Counted from the first letter of the stretch, positions 24,452 through 33,702 are shown. The stretch: DNA of 43,876 nucleotides from JAQVSH01 sp964451605 (GCA_964451605.1 CAYVJA010000015.1:1-43876), one strand, 5' to 3'. The notes: a model not told the origin generated them from the sequence alone. A program made the numbers and translations.

Positions 24452-26071
24452 ATGTCAGAACTGAAAAAAAAGCCCTTCTTTAAACGTCCTTTGTTTATAC
24501 TCGCAGCCGGCATGTCGCTTGGCATTATTATTATGTTACTGGCCGATCAGGCAATGAAGTGGTCTTCGACCCCTGAGTTTTGTGCCATATGCCATGTGCA
24601 TCCTCATGTCGACGATTCGTGGAAGAAGGGTGTTCATTATAATACAGGAAGCGGTTATCGCGTTACTTGCGTGGAGTGCCATCTCCCCCCCAAAGGAAGT
24701 CTCAATCATATTAAGGAGAAAGCCAGAACGGGTTTGCACGATCTCTGGGCTTATATGACAAAAGACAGTGCCGATTTCGATTGGGATGCCAAATCGCAGT
24801 TGGAGTATGCAGTGAAAATTGTGTCGAACGAGTCGTGTATGAAGTGCCACCCCAACCTATTCCCCAAAACGTTGTCAGACGACGGCGGAACGGCGCACCT
24901 TTATTACGAACAAAACTATAAGGCACTCGATTTGCAGTGTATCAGCTGTCACCTCGACGCCGGTCACTACGATCCCAATTATGTACACGAACGGATTACC
25001 ACGATTGGGGTTGCCGATGAAGATGCCAATAAAGCGCTATTTACAGAGGCCACTCCGCTAACCGGATTTGCGAATTTTACCGAACAGATACCCGGAACGC
25101 CCGTATCATTTAATATGGTAGCCGTGAAGGGAGGTGAGTTCCAGATGGGAAGCCCTGCCGATGAACCTTTCAGAAAGGATGACGAAGGTCCGGTTCGTAC
25201 GGTTTCGGTAACCGACTTCTACATGGGCGAAGTTGAGGTTACCTGGCGTGAATATTGGTCGTTCTTCCGCGAAACCATGTCGGAAGGCCGCAAAGATGGC
25301 GCCGAACTGATGGCAAACAATCTGGTGGCCGAAACGGCCGATGCAGTGAGCGGACCTACACCTCCTTTTGGAAACCCGGAACAGGGATGGGGTGCGGGTT
25401 CCCGTCCAGCCATCACCATGTCGCACTATGCAGCACAAACTTACTGTCTGTGGCTCTCGAAGAAAACCGGAAAGCACTATCGTCTGCCTACCGAAGCTGA
25501 ATGGGAGTACGCTGCCCGTGGCGGTACATCTACCCCCTATTTCTTCGAGGGTAATCCGAAAAAATTCTCCGATCAGGGATTCTGGCGTAAGTTTATCTCG
25601 GCCGATACAGCGGTTATCAACTCCTATATAGTGTACACCAAGAATGCCAGAAACCGGACACAGGAACCTTCGGCTGTAATGCCCAATCCCTTTGGCCTGA
25701 AAAATATGCTCGGCAATGTGATGGAATACTGTCTCGACTGGTATGCACCCGACGCGTATGCCCAAACCGAAGCCACAGTATCGAATCCGAGAGGTCCTGC
25801 CGAGGGAACCGAACATGTGGTGAGAGGCGGCGACTATACCCGCGATGCATCGGAGGTTCGGGCCGCTTCGCGCGAGTTTACCCAGACTGAGCAGTGGCTG
25901 AAAACCGATCCACAGGTACCCAAGAGTATCTGGTGGCTCTCCGACATAAAAGGCGTGGGTTTCCGGGTTGTTTGTGTTCCCGGCGAATCCCCGGCTCAAC
26001 CGACATCTGAAAGTGCTACCGCCGGTGAAGGCAATACAGTACCGGAAAGTGGAACCGAAACATATCAATAA
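24452..26071 (+). CDS. NapC/NrfH-like tetraheme cytochrome c fused to an FGE-like domain
   Basis: The 539-residue fusion starts with one membrane anchor (about 13-31), then four c-type heme sites: CAICH 44-48, CVECH 73-77, CMKCH 129-133, CISCH 163-167. The spacing and the HYNTGSGYRVTC and GHYDPN blocks fit the NapC/NirT/NrfH family of quinol-oxidising membrane cytochromes. From about residue 218 (FNMVAVKGGEFQMGSP) to about 513 is a formylglycine-generating-enzyme-like (SUMF1/GldK-type) domain with RLPTEAEWEYAARGG, GNVMEYCLDWY, VVRGGDYTRD and GVGFRVVC. The catalytic cysteines of true FGE are absent: GGDY is followed by TRDASEVRAASRE. A Ser/Thr/Glu tail ends the protein. Both domains should be periplasmic. 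The Tat-lipoprotein oxidoreductase gene follows after 48 bases, presumably in the same operon. Confidence 0.9.
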   Translation: MSELKKKPFFKRPLFILAAGMSLGIIIMLLADQAMKWSSTPEFCAICHVHPHVDDSWKKGVHYNTGSGYRVTCVECHLPPKGSLNHIKEKARTGLHDLWAYMTKDSADFDWDAKSQLEYAVKIVSNESCMKCHPNLFPKTLSDDGGTAHLYYEQNYKALDLQCISCHLDAGHYDPNYVHERITTIGVADEDANKALFTEATPLTGFANFTEQIPGTPVSFNMVAVKGGEFQMGSPADEPFRKDDEGPVRTVSVTDFYMGEVEVTWREYWSFFRETMSEGRKDGAELMANNLVAETADAVSGPTPPFGNPEQGWGAGSRPAITMSHYAAQTYCLWLSKKTGKHYRLPTEAEWEYAARGGTSTPYFFEGNPKKFSDQGFWRKFISADTAVINSYIVYTKNARNRTQEPSAVMPNPFGLKNMLGNVMEYCLDWYAPDAYAQTEATVSNPRGPAEGTEHVVRGGDYTRDASEVRAASREFTQTEQWLKTDPQVPKSIWWLSDIKGVGFRVVCVPGESPAQPTSESATAGEGNTVPESGTETYQ

Positions 26072-26119
26072 ATTCACATAATCAACCAATCTCTCAACAC
26101 CCTCAAACAATCAATTATT

Positions 26120-27493
26120 ATGAAAAATGGTCTGAACAGACGTGAGTTCCTGTCAACCGCCGCTATCGCCGGTGCCGTTGGGACTCTGGGTGCAAGCTCG
26201 CTGCTTACATCCTGTACTGGCGGAGGTACAGCCTCCGAAGTTTTAACCCCTCTGATCCCTGCCGATCAGGTTTACAACCCCAACCTTACAGATAAGGCTG
26301 TTGACGGGAAACCCCTCAAAGCAGTGTTGGTAGGTTGCGGTGGTCGTGGTTCGGGAGCCATAAGAGACTTTCTGGCCGCTGCTAACAACGTAACCTGCGT
26401 TGCACTTGCCGACGTGTTTGAGGACAGAGTGAAAAATGTCCAGAAAATGCTGAAAGAGAACTATCAGATTGATATTCCCGATGCAAACTGTTTTGTAGGT
26501 TTCGACGCTTACAAAAAAGCCCTTGCTGTAGAGTGCGATTTGATGGTAACCGCCACCCCTCCTGCTTTCCGCCCCATGCATTACAAAGCTGCTGTCGATG
26601 CCGGCAAGCATGCTTTCCTTGAAAAACCCATCGGTGTAGACCCTGTAGGGCTGCGTACCATTATGACCGCTGCCAAGAAGGCCGAATCACAAGGTCTTTG
26701 CTGCGTTACCGGAACCCAGCGTCGTCACCAACGTCCCTATGTTGAATCGTACAAGCAGATTATGAGTGGTCTGATGGGCGAAATCACCGGTGGAGCCGTA
26801 TATTGGAATCAGGGTATGTTGTGGTACAGAAACCGCGATGAAAAGTGGACCGACATGGAGTGGATGATTCGCGACTGGGTTAACTGGACATGGCTTTCGG
26901 GCGACCACGTAGTTGAACAACACGTTCACAATATCGACGTATTCTCGTGGATGGTTAACAAGAAACCGGTTTCCGCTCTTGCTTTCGGTGCCCGTCACCG
27001 TCGTATCACCGGAAATCAATACGATATGTTCTCGGCCGACGTAGTGTATGAAGGCAATGTACATCTGCACAGCATGTGTCGTCAGATTGACGGTTGCGCC
27101 AATAACGTATCGGAATTCATCCAGGGAAGCAAAGGCTCATGGTGGAGTGGCGATATGGCCATCCGTAACCTGAAGGGCGAAGTAATCTGGCAATACGACA
27201 GCGAACTGGACAAACAGTTCCAACAAAACAACGCTTATGTACTGGAGCACGTCGACCTGATTACACACATCCGCGAAGGCAAACTGATCAACCAGGTAGA
27301 AGGTACTGCTATCTCTACCCTTACGGCTGTGATGATCCGCGAATCGGCTTACACCGGCAAGCAGGTTAAATACGATGACATCTTCAATTCGCAGATGGAT
27401 CTTCTTCCCAAAGAAGAGGAACTGGTTCTGGGCCCGATGGATATGGCCAAATATGGTACGCTGGCCGTTCCCGGCAAGGGAAAAGAAGCGTAA
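26120..27493 (+). CDS. Tat-exported Gfo/Idh/MocA-family oxidoreductase, predicted lipoprotein
   Basis: This 457-residue NAD(P)-binding protein has a twin-arginine signal NRREFLS (6-12), a hydrophobic Ala/Gly stretch and a lipobox LTSC with Cys 32. It should therefore be folded with cofactor in the cytoplasm, exported by Tat and lipid-anchored. The Rossmann motif VGCGGRG is at 71-77 and the family motif EKP at 168-170 (HAFLEKPIGV); VVEQHVHNIDVFSW lies in the catalytic half. The substrate is unknown. Relatives are sugar or inositol dehydrogenases, glucose-fructose oxidoreductase, and GH109 glycosidases that use NAD catalytically. The pairing with a quinol-linked multiheme cytochrome suggests an extracytoplasmic redox role, but that is inference. 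A strong bidirectional terminator follows. Confidence 0.9.
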   Translation: MKNGLNRREFLSTAAIAGAVGTLGASSLLTSCTGGGTASEVLTPLIPADQVYNPNLTDKAVDGKPLKAVLVGCGGRGSGAIRDFLAAANNVTCVALADVFEDRVKNVQKMLKENYQIDIPDANCFVGFDAYKKALAVECDLMVTATPPAFRPMHYKAAVDAGKHAFLEKPIGVDPVGLRTIMTAAKKAESQGLCCVTGTQRRHQRPYVESYKQIMSGLMGEITGGAVYWNQGMLWYRNRDEKWTDMEWMIRDWVNWTWLSGDHVVEQHVHNIDVFSWMVNKKPVSALAFGARHRRITGNQYDMFSADVVYEGNVHLHSMCRQIDGCANNVSEFIQGSKGSWWSGDMAIRNLKGEVIWQYDSELDKQFQQNNAYVLEHVDLITHIREGKLINQVEGTAISTLTAVMIRESAYTGKQVKYDDIFNSQMDLLPKEEELVLGPMDMAKYGTLAVPGKGKEA

Positions 27494-27509
27494 TCCGCTC
27501 TTTATAAGC

Positions 27510-27546
27510 AAAAGAGGCTGTCCTTATGGGACAGCCTCTTTTCTTT
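27510..27546. terminator. Strong bidirectional terminator
   Basis: AAAAGAGGCTGTCC pairs perfectly with GGACAGCCTCTTTT (14 bp) around loop TTATG. T-rich runs follow the stem on both strands. It serves the Gfo/Idh gene on plus and miaB on minus. Confidence 0.92.
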
Positions 27547-27575
27547 TTAACAACAGCAAAATGATTCGAGAAGCC

Positions 27576-28990
27576 TTACAGGATAGGTTCTCCGAAAAGG
27601 GTTGCCGACGAACACCGCACAATCTTAACCTGAACCAAATCGCCCGGGTTCTCGCCGTTTCCGGGAAAGACCACCACTTTATTCTGAGAGGTGCGGCCGG
27701 CCAAATCAGTGGCCGAGCGCTTCGATACACCCTCAACCAATACCTCGAAGGTTTGCCCTACATCGCGTTTCTTGCTCTGAAGCGAAAGATGGTTTTGCAC
27801 ATCGATGATCTCCTGCAATCTGCGGGCTTTAATCTCTTCGGGCACATCGTCCTGGTAGTGTCTGTGGGCATAAGTACGAGGCCGGACCGAATACTTGAAC
27901 ATAAAGGCAAAATCGTACCCCACCTCCTGCATCAGCGAAAGCGTTTCGGCGTGATCGGCTTCGGTTTCGGTAGAGAATCCGGCAATCAGATCGGTCGAAA
28001 TGGAGGCGTGGGGAAGATAGGTACGAATAGAGGCTATCTTTTCGAGGTAGGTTTCGCGCGAATAGCCCCGTTTCATCACCCCGAGCAGGCGGGTACTGCC
28101 GCTCTGGGCCGGCAGATGAATACTCTTGCAGAGGTTAGCGTGCGCAGCAATGGCCTGCACCACCTCAGTACTCATATCTTTGGGATGCGAGGTCGAAAAC
28201 CGGATGCGCAGTTCAGGAAACGAGACGGCAGCCTCAGAAAGCAGATCGGCAAAGTGCAGGGGCGCAACTCGCNNNNNNNNNNGAGGTAGGAGTCTACATT
28301 CTGACCCAACAGGGTAACCTCTTTATAGCCCGCATCGCAGAGTTGCTGCAGCTCCTGCATGATGGTCCGGGGGTTTCGGCTTCGCTCACCCCCGCGGGTA
28401 TAGGGAACAATGCAATAGGCACACATATTGTTACAGCCCCGCATGATAGAGACAAACGACGAAACACCGTTTTTGTCCATTCGTACGGGCGAGATATCGG
28501 CATAAGTCTCTTCGCGCGACAGCAAAACATTGATGGCCTTCTGACCGGTTCCGGCCTGCTGCAGCAGCTGCGGAAGATCTCGGTAAGCATCGGGGCCGGC
28601 TACAATATCAACCGCCTGTTCCTCTTCTAACAGCTGTTCCTTCAGGCGTTCGGCCATACAGCCCAGAACACCCACCAGTAAACCGGGACGTCGTCTCTTT
28701 AATGGGCCGAAATGGGCCAGACGCGAACGCACTTTTTGCTCGGCATTATCACGAACGGCGCAGGTATTCAACAAAATCAGCCCGGCTTCGGCCGGATTTT
28801 CGGTAATGCGGTACCCCGCCTCGCCCAGAATGGAGGCCACCACTTCGCTGTCGTTTACATTCATCTGGCACCCGTAAGTCTCAATATATACGGCCACGGT
28901 TTCGGAAGGCTCTCCGGCCATCCGGAGTCCCGGGGTGAACGGTGATGCTGATGAGGGTTTATGCGATAACTTACTGTGTAAACTACTCAT
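27576..28990 (-). CDS. miaB: MiaB, tRNA-2-methylthio-N6-dimethylallyladenosine synthase (split by assembly gap)
   Basis: This radical SAM methylthiotransferase adds the 2-methylthio group to i6A37 of tRNA. The N-terminal iron-sulfur domain has its three cysteines (YGCQMN, NTCAVRD, LGCMAE). The radical SAM motif is CNNMCAYC. VTLLGQNVDSY stands just before a 10-N gap at 28273-28282. After the gap the next frame continues with HFADLL, FSTSHPKDM and CKSIHLPAQSGS, a TRAM domain and the stop. The apparent frameshift coincides exactly with the gap, so the gene is probably whole and the gap length is wrong. TTG 29005 would also be open, but ATG 28990 is the likely start. It follows xseB by 15 bases and ends before the shared terminator. 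Confidence 0.92.
28273..28282. other. Assembly gap (10 N) in miaB
   Basis: Placeholder gap. The reading frame differs on the two sides, but both halves are clearly MiaB, so the true missing length is not congruent with 10 modulo 3. Confidence 0.95.
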
Positions 28991-29005
28991 TTCGTGTTGA
29001 TACAA

Positions 29006-29251
29006 TTATACTTGGAGTGAATCCATCACTTTTTGCACCTCCTCTTCGGTGACACGCAGTTTGTCACGGCAGAAAGCAAGCAGGTGCGCAACCCGCTTCA
29101 CCTTCAGGAGCACCTCATCAACCGGAATCGACTCCTCTTCAAGTCTTGCCAGAATGGACTCAATCTCGGCCAGGGCCTCTTGGTACGATAAGGATTCAGG
29201 AACGTTCGTTTCGGAAGGATTCCATTCGGACGAGCGGGTTTCGGTAGTCAT
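29006..29251 (-). CDS. xseB: Exodeoxyribonuclease VII small subunit
   Basis: This 81-residue helical protein has the XseB pattern SYQEALAEIESILARLEEESIPVDEVLLKVKRVAHLLAFCRDKL, with the alternating hydrophobic/charged helical hairpin typical of the family. It would bind XseA to make ExoVII, which degrades single-stranded DNA. The large-subunit gene xseA is not beside it. ATG 29251 is preferred over an in-frame TTG three codons upstream. It lies 18 bases after the rlmI-like gene and just before miaB. Confidence 0.85.
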   Translation of the reverse strand: MTTETRSSEWNPSETNVPESLSYQEALAEIESILARLEEESIPVDEVLLKVKRVAHLLAFCRDKLRVTEEEVQKVMDSLQV

Positions 29252-29269
29252 AACGTGCAAATTTTCGGG

Positions 29270-30448
29270 TTATTCTACATAAAGCACCAGCCCTTTTAAA
29301 TATTCGCCCTCCGGATGGTAGATATTCACCGGATGATCGGCAGGCTGGGTAAGTTGGTGCAATATACGAACATTTCGGCCCGAAATGGCCGCTGCCGAGA
29401 AGATGGCGGTACGAAACTGGTCGCGCGAAATGGCTTGCGAACAGGAAAAGGTAAAGAGAATTCCGCCGGGGGCTATCTGTTTAATGGCTTTGGCATTCAG
29501 ACGTTTGTAGGCCTGCATGGCATTCGAAACAGCCTGGTTGTGTTTGGCAAAGGCAGGAGGATCGAGCACAATCAGCTGGTAAGTTTCCGGAAGTTGATTC
29601 AGAAAGGTAAAGGCATCTTCTGCAATGGCACGATGAGGAGGATTGTGCGGGAAATTGAGCAAAACATTCTTTTCGGCCAGTTCTATGGCCCGTTTCGAAC
29701 TGTCGACGGTATCTACCAGCAGTGCCCCTCCGCGAAGCGCATAGACCGAAAAACCTCCGGTATACCCAAACATATTGAGAAACCGCTTCCCTTGGGCGTA
29801 GTGTGAAACCAGGGCACGATTTTCGCGTTGATCAATGAAGAAACCGGTTTTTTGCCCCTCAATCCAGTCGATATAGAATGAGTTCCCGTTTTCCAAAACC
29901 ACCTCCTCGCCGGAATCGCCCAGCAGATAGCCGTTGGCTACCGTGTCGCCGGGAAGTACCGGAAGGGTTCCCTCGCTCTTGTTGTAGACTGAGCGCAATT
30001 GGGCACCATAAAGCCTCTGAAGGGCCCGGGTTATTTGGGGCAGGCATCGGTAGACTCCCACCGAATGAGCCTGAATAACGGCCGAACGGCCATAGATGTC
30101 GATGATCAGCCCGGGAAGCATATCGCCTTCGCCATGTACCAGCCGATACACATTGGTTCGGCTGTTTTGGGTTAGTTGCGCGGCCTCACGCAAACGGAAG
30201 GCGTTTTGCAGACGGGAATACCAGAACTCATCGTCGGGCTCGATAGCCGAAAAGGAGAAGAGACGTACCATGATAGAACCCTTCTGGTAGTGACCACACC
30301 CCAGGAGCGTTCGGTTTGCCGAATAGACCTCCACCCAGTCGCCCTCTTTCGGAGCCCCCTCAATCCTATGAATGGCACCCGAAAAGATCCAGGGGTGAAA
30401 CCGTTCGACTGAGACCTCCCGGCCCGGTTTAAGTACAATTTTATCCAT
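29270..30448 (-). CDS. rlmI: RlmI-like 23S rRNA cytosine methyltransferase
   Basis: This 392-residue protein has an N-terminal PUA domain (KPGREVSVERFHPWIFSGAI, about 5-80), a central EEHEE-type insert, and a SAM methyltransferase domain with FLNMFGYTGGFSVYALRGGA (motif I) and LIVLDPPAFAK (the DPP motif IV), ending SCSQAISRDQFR. RlmI makes m5C1962 in 23S rRNA. Close homologues include other PUA-methyltransferases, so the exact target is inferred. The frame is open for 48 codons upstream, but ATG 30448 starts at the PUA domain and overlaps the end of the exonuclease gene by 8 bases, a tight operon junction. Confidence 0.85.
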   Translation of the reverse strand: MDKIVLKPGREVSVERFHPWIFSGAIHRIEGAPKEGDWVEVYSANRTLLGCGHYQKGSIMVRLFSFSAIEPDDEFWYSRLQNAFRLREAAQLTQNSRTNVYRLVHGEGDMLPGLIIDIYGRSAVIQAHSVGVYRCLPQITRALQRLYGAQLRSVYNKSEGTLPVLPGDTVANGYLLGDSGEEVVLENGNSFYIDWIEGQKTGFFIDQRENRALVSHYAQGKRFLNMFGYTGGFSVYALRGGALLVDTVDSSKRAIELAEKNVLLNFPHNPPHRAIAEDAFTFLNQLPETYQLIVLDPPAFAKHNQAVSNAMQAYKRLNAKAIKQIAPGGILFTFSCSQAISRDQFRTAIFSAAAISGRNVRILHQLTQPADHPVNIYHPEGEYLKGLVLYVE

Positions 30449-31028
30449 GATTTGTCGAAGCCGAAAGTGCGGCAAAGATGCGGTACGAGGCCCAGGCATC
30501 GATAGCAGCGTAACGCATCTGCCCCGAAGTGAGTTCGGCGTTTTCCCAGTTCGAGAGCTGTTGTGCCTTCGAGATGCGACAACCCAACACAATTCCGGTC
30601 AATTTAGAGAGCCCGTTACTCTCAATACCAAAGGGCTTCACAAAATCCTGCAAATCAAGAAATCCGCCCTCATTAAAGGGGCGCCATCGCTTCAGTTGCC
30701 GGATGTCCTGGCTCACCGCCACCCCGATTTTAGCGACGGCCTTATCGGACAACAGTGCCGCCATGCCGGCCGTAACCCCGGTTTGATGAAGCCTGAACAG
30801 ATAGACATCTGTTTCGGTGGCCAACTGCAATAGGGCCACCTTGTGACTCTGTCCGCGGGTAAAACTGGGTTTGGTCTCGGTGTCGAACCCCAAATGGCGG
30901 TGCTCCGAAAGAACTCGCGCCACTTTATCGGCCTCCTCTACCGATGAAACCAGATGAATCGGACCATCGTAGGTACAGACAGGCAAAGCATTCAGCGTCT
31001 CTTTAGAGATGTCCGGCAAATAGGCCAT
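30441..31028 (-). CDS. 3'-5' exonuclease, RNase D/WRN-type (DEDDy)
   Basis: The 195-residue protein has the DEDD exonuclease motifs: Exo I HLGFDTETKPSF with Asp and Glu (about 48-50), Exo II region KIGVAVSQDIRQL with Asp, and Exo III QMRYAAIDAWASYRIF with the Tyr-Ala-Ala-Ile-Asp (YxxxD) pair. It matches the small WRN-exo-like proteins of Bacteroidetes that lack HRDC domains. It lies 3 bases after DUF5063 and overlaps the rlmI-like gene by 8 bases. It may process RNA ends or DNA; the recQ gene upstream makes a DNA role tempting but unproven. Confidence 0.88.
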   Translation of the reverse strand: MAYLPDISKETLNALPVCTYDGPIHLVSSVEEADKVARVLSEHRHLGFDTETKPSFTRGQSHKVALLQLATETDVYLFRLHQTGVTAGMAALLSDKAVAKIGVAVSQDIRQLKRWRPFNEGGFLDLQDFVKPFGIESNGLSKLTGIVLGCRISKAQQLSNWENAELTSGQMRYAAIDAWASYRIFAALSASTNHG

Positions 31029-31031
31029 GGT

Positions 31032-31643
31032 TTAGTCGTTGCCCCGATCTTCGGAGAAACCCTCCATTTCGGAAGGATCGAACCCCTGTTCATCATCGTC
31101 TTCTACCACGGTGCGGCGTACCTCCACCTTCTTCTTGGTAAAACGAAGGTTGTGCAGGGCCCGCAACAGGAAGAGGAGTTTTACCCCCCAGAACTGACGA
31201 AAACTGCGTTCAATTTCGGCAATGGCATCGTTTTTACTCTCGATGTCCTCGAATTGATACCACCTGATAAAGTCTTTCAGATCCTGATAGATATCGGTTA
31301 GCGCCTCCGACATACTCGAACGCACCAAAATCTCTTTGTTCAGAATCTTGTCGTCGGTAATCTCTGTGAAGGTATCTTCTTCGCGCAGCACCGATTGAAG
31401 CGTCTGATAGACCTTCTTGTAATCCTTTTCGGTAAGGAATTTCTCTGTATCGGCAGAATATACGGTGGTTACCTCGGGAAGTGTCAAAATCCGGACGTAA
31501 ATTCTCGGAAGAATTTTCAGAAGGAACTCCTGCATCTCTTTACCCTGCATAGACCCGGCCGACTCAATGGTTGTACAGTATTTCCGGGATAACAGCACAA
31601 AATCGCTTACGGGTTGAGATACCAATTCTTCAATCTTTCTCAT
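31032..31643 (-). CDS. DUF5063-like protein
   Basis: This 203-residue soluble, helical, acidic protein begins MRKIEELVSQPVSDFVLLSRKYC and contains the phrases FLLKILPRIYVRILTLPEV and DIYQDLKDFIRWYQ. I recognise it as the Bacteroidetes DUF5063 family, which has no assigned function. The C-terminus is acidic (VEDDDEQGFDPSEMEGFSED). There is no signal peptide or membrane segment. It sits between recQ and the exonuclease, 3 bases from the latter, in the same direction, so it may work in nucleic-acid maintenance. That is context only. Confidence 0.75.
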   Translation of the reverse strand: MRKIEELVSQPVSDFVLLSRKYCTTIESAGSMQGKEMQEFLLKILPRIYVRILTLPEVTTVYSADTEKFLTEKDYKKVYQTLQSVLREEDTFTEITDDKILNKEILVRSSMSEALTDIYQDLKDFIRWYQFEDIESKNDAIAEIERSFRQFWGVKLLFLLRALHNLRFTKKKVEVRRTVVEDDDEQGFDPSEMEGFSEDRGND

Positions 31644-31728
31644 AACGAATCAGCTTTTTTTGAAGTTTGCAAACTTACATGAAAAGAGAGAAAAACCCTC
31701 TCCGAAACAGAAAAAAGAGCAGATATCT

Positions 31729-33627
31729 TTAAGAGGCTGCAAAAACCACCCCGTTTTCCTGCATAACTACCTTACCGTCATCGGCCATGTGTCGCAGCAA
31801 AAGAAGTGCGGCCTCCTGCCCGGCGGGCAGCTGTCCGAGTAAGGATTCCAGGCTGAGAGGCCCCTCACGCAGCAGAGACATCACCTGCTCGGAGAAGTGT
31901 TCTGTTGCCCCCACCGAAAAGGAGATGCCGGGCTTCCGCATACAAAAATCGCAACGGCCGCACGGAGGCTCCGCCTTTTGGCCAAAGTAACGCAACAGAA
32001 GCCTGTTTCTGCAATCCAACCCCAGCACATACCCTATTACCGCCTCGAGCTTATTGCCATAGTGTTTTTTCCTATCGAAATAAACCGGTGCACTCATGGC
32101 TACATACTTTGTCTCCATCCGGGGCATCAGGTAGGTTACGAGTGGATTCTTCCGACTCGGAATGTAACTGATAATCTGTAATTTGCGAAGCTGATTCAGA
32201 TATTCACGGACCCGATCGGGGGGGATTTTAGCGCGGGTGGCAAGCAGTTGCTCGTCGATGGCCACATAGCCACTGAAGAGTCCTGTGTACGAACGCAGCA
32301 GTTGCTTGATAAAGAGGTCGAAAGCCTCGTGTTTCACCTGAAACCGGTAGAGGTCGTCCCGGGCTGCAGTAAAATGGATACGTGCCAATGGGTCGGGGTT
32401 TTCGTCGAACTCGATATAACCCTCCCTCACCAGAATCTGCAGTGCGGAATAGGCTTCGAGAGCAGGAAAGCGGAAACGCTTCAGAAAAAGCGAAAAATCG
32501 AAGGTAAAGGAGGCTCCTTCACCACCCCCCAGGGTAATTTGTAAAAACTGCCCCATGGCATCGTACACCCGTCTGATAAAATCGGGCTCGGGAAAAGAGG
32601 TCTGTTCGCGCTGCAGGAGGCGGGCCTTGTCGGAGGGGTGATACAGCAAAATGGCATGCGCCGCCTTCCCGTCTCTGCCTGCCCTTCCTGCCTCCTGAAA
32701 ATACTCTTCGAGGGTATCGGGGAGGTCCAGATGAATCACATAGCGTACATCGGGTTTATCGATGCCCATGCCAAAAGCATTCGTTGCCACCATAATCGGT
32801 TTCTCGCCCCGTTGCCAGGCCTCCTGTCGGCGCGATCGGACCAAAGGATCGAGCCCGGCGTGGTAATAGTCGGCCTCCAGTCCGTGATGCTGGAGAAATT
32901 CGGCCGTTTCACGCGCCTTCCGCCGATTGCGCACATAGACAATTCCCGAACCGCCGGCGGAGCGATGCACTTTGAGAATGTACTCGGGCTTGTTCTCCGT
33001 CTCGCGCACCAGATAGGTGAGGTTGCGACGGTTAAAACTCATGGTAAAGAACAACGGCTTGCGAAAACGCAGCTGCTGCTGAATCTCCTCAATTACGGGT
33101 GGTGTTGCCGTTGCAGTAACCGCGAGCACCGGTACATCGGGGAAGAGTTCGCGGAGCCCGGCTATTTGCAGGTACGAAGGCCGGAAATCGTGCCCCCACT
33201 GCGCAATACAGTGTGCCTCATCTACGGCAATCAGATTTACCGTCATCTGCTGAACCCGGGTACGGAAGAGATCGGAAGAGAGTCGTTCGGGCGAAATATA
33301 GAGAAACTTACACTCCCCGAAAATGCACAGATTGAGCGACTTGTCAATTTCATCGAACGACATGCCCGAATAAACAGCCACGGCCTTTATTCCCTTTTGA
33401 TTCAATTGCTCTACCTGATCTTTCATCAGGGCAATCAGTGGGGTAACCACCAGACAGATACCGGGCATGGCCAACGCCGGTATCTGGTAGGTAAGCGATT
33501 TTCCTCCACCGGTTGGCATCAGAGCCAGGGTGTCGTTTTGCGCAAGCACCGATTGGATAATCTCTTCCTGAAGCGGACGAAAGGCAGTAAACCCCCAATA
33601 TTTCAGTAATAGGTCGTGTATCGACAT
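31729..33627 (-). CDS. recQ: RecQ-family ATP-dependent DNA helicase
   Basis: This 632-residue superfamily-2 3'-5' helicase has Walker A MPTGGGKSLTYQ (about 37-48), DEAH box VDEAHCIAQWGHDFRPSY, motif III VTATATPPV, motif VI QEAGRAGRDGK, and a C-terminal zinc/winged-helix module with four cysteines (DCRN...PPCGRCDFC). There is no HRDC domain, so it is the shorter of the RecQ forms common in Bacteroidetes. It unwinds forked or recombining DNA. It is the first gene of the minus-strand cluster, divergent from the M14 peptidase, with promoter elements for both in a 75-base gap. DUF5063 follows after 85 bases. Confidence 0.93.
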   Translation of the reverse strand: MSIHDLLLKYWGFTAFRPLQEEIIQSVLAQNDTLALMPTGGGKSLTYQIPALAMPGICLVVTPLIALMKDQVEQLNQKGIKAVAVYSGMSFDEIDKSLNLCIFGECKFLYISPERLSSDLFRTRVQQMTVNLIAVDEAHCIAQWGHDFRPSYLQIAGLRELFPDVPVLAVTATATPPVIEEIQQQLRFRKPLFFTMSFNRRNLTYLVRETENKPEYILKVHRSAGGSGIVYVRNRRKARETAEFLQHHGLEADYYHAGLDPLVRSRRQEAWQRGEKPIMVATNAFGMGIDKPDVRYVIHLDLPDTLEEYFQEAGRAGRDGKAAHAILLYHPSDKARLLQREQTSFPEPDFIRRVYDAMGQFLQITLGGGEGASFTFDFSLFLKRFRFPALEAYSALQILVREGYIEFDENPDPLARIHFTAARDDLYRFQVKHEAFDLFIKQLLRSYTGLFSGYVAIDEQLLATRAKIPPDRVREYLNQLRKLQIISYIPSRKNPLVTYLMPRMETKYVAMSAPVYFDRKKHYGNKLEAVIGYVLGLDCRNRLLLRYFGQKAEPPCGRCDFCMRKPGISFSVGATEHFSEQVMSLLREGPLSLESLLGQLPAGQEAALLLLRHMADDGKVVMQENGVVFAAS

Positions 33628-33654
33628 AACTCAGGCGGAGTCGTGAACAGGAAT

Positions 33655-33662
33655 CAAAACTA
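33655..33662 (-). promoter_or_regulatory. -7 element upstream of recQ
   Basis: TAGTTTTG on the minus strand matches TAnnTTTG exactly, 27 bases before the recQ ATG, in the divergent promoter gap. Confidence 0.45.
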
Positions 33663-33690
33663 CGTCAATTTTGAGAAAGGAAAAAATGCG

Positions 33691-33698
33691 TAGATTTG
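33691..33698 (+). promoter_or_regulatory. -7 element immediately upstream of the M14 gene
   Basis: TAGATTTG matches TAnnTTTG exactly, with TTTTG at 33669-33673, 17 bases upstream. It ends only 4 bases before ATG 33703, so either the transcript is leaderless or translation starts at the next ATG, 33754. Confidence 0.5.
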
Positions 33699-33702
33699 TT
33701 CT

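Noticed and set aside
32638..33609. 323-codon open frame opposite recQ
   Set aside because: recQ motifs are complete on the other strand; the antisense translation has no domain or sensible hydrophobic pattern.
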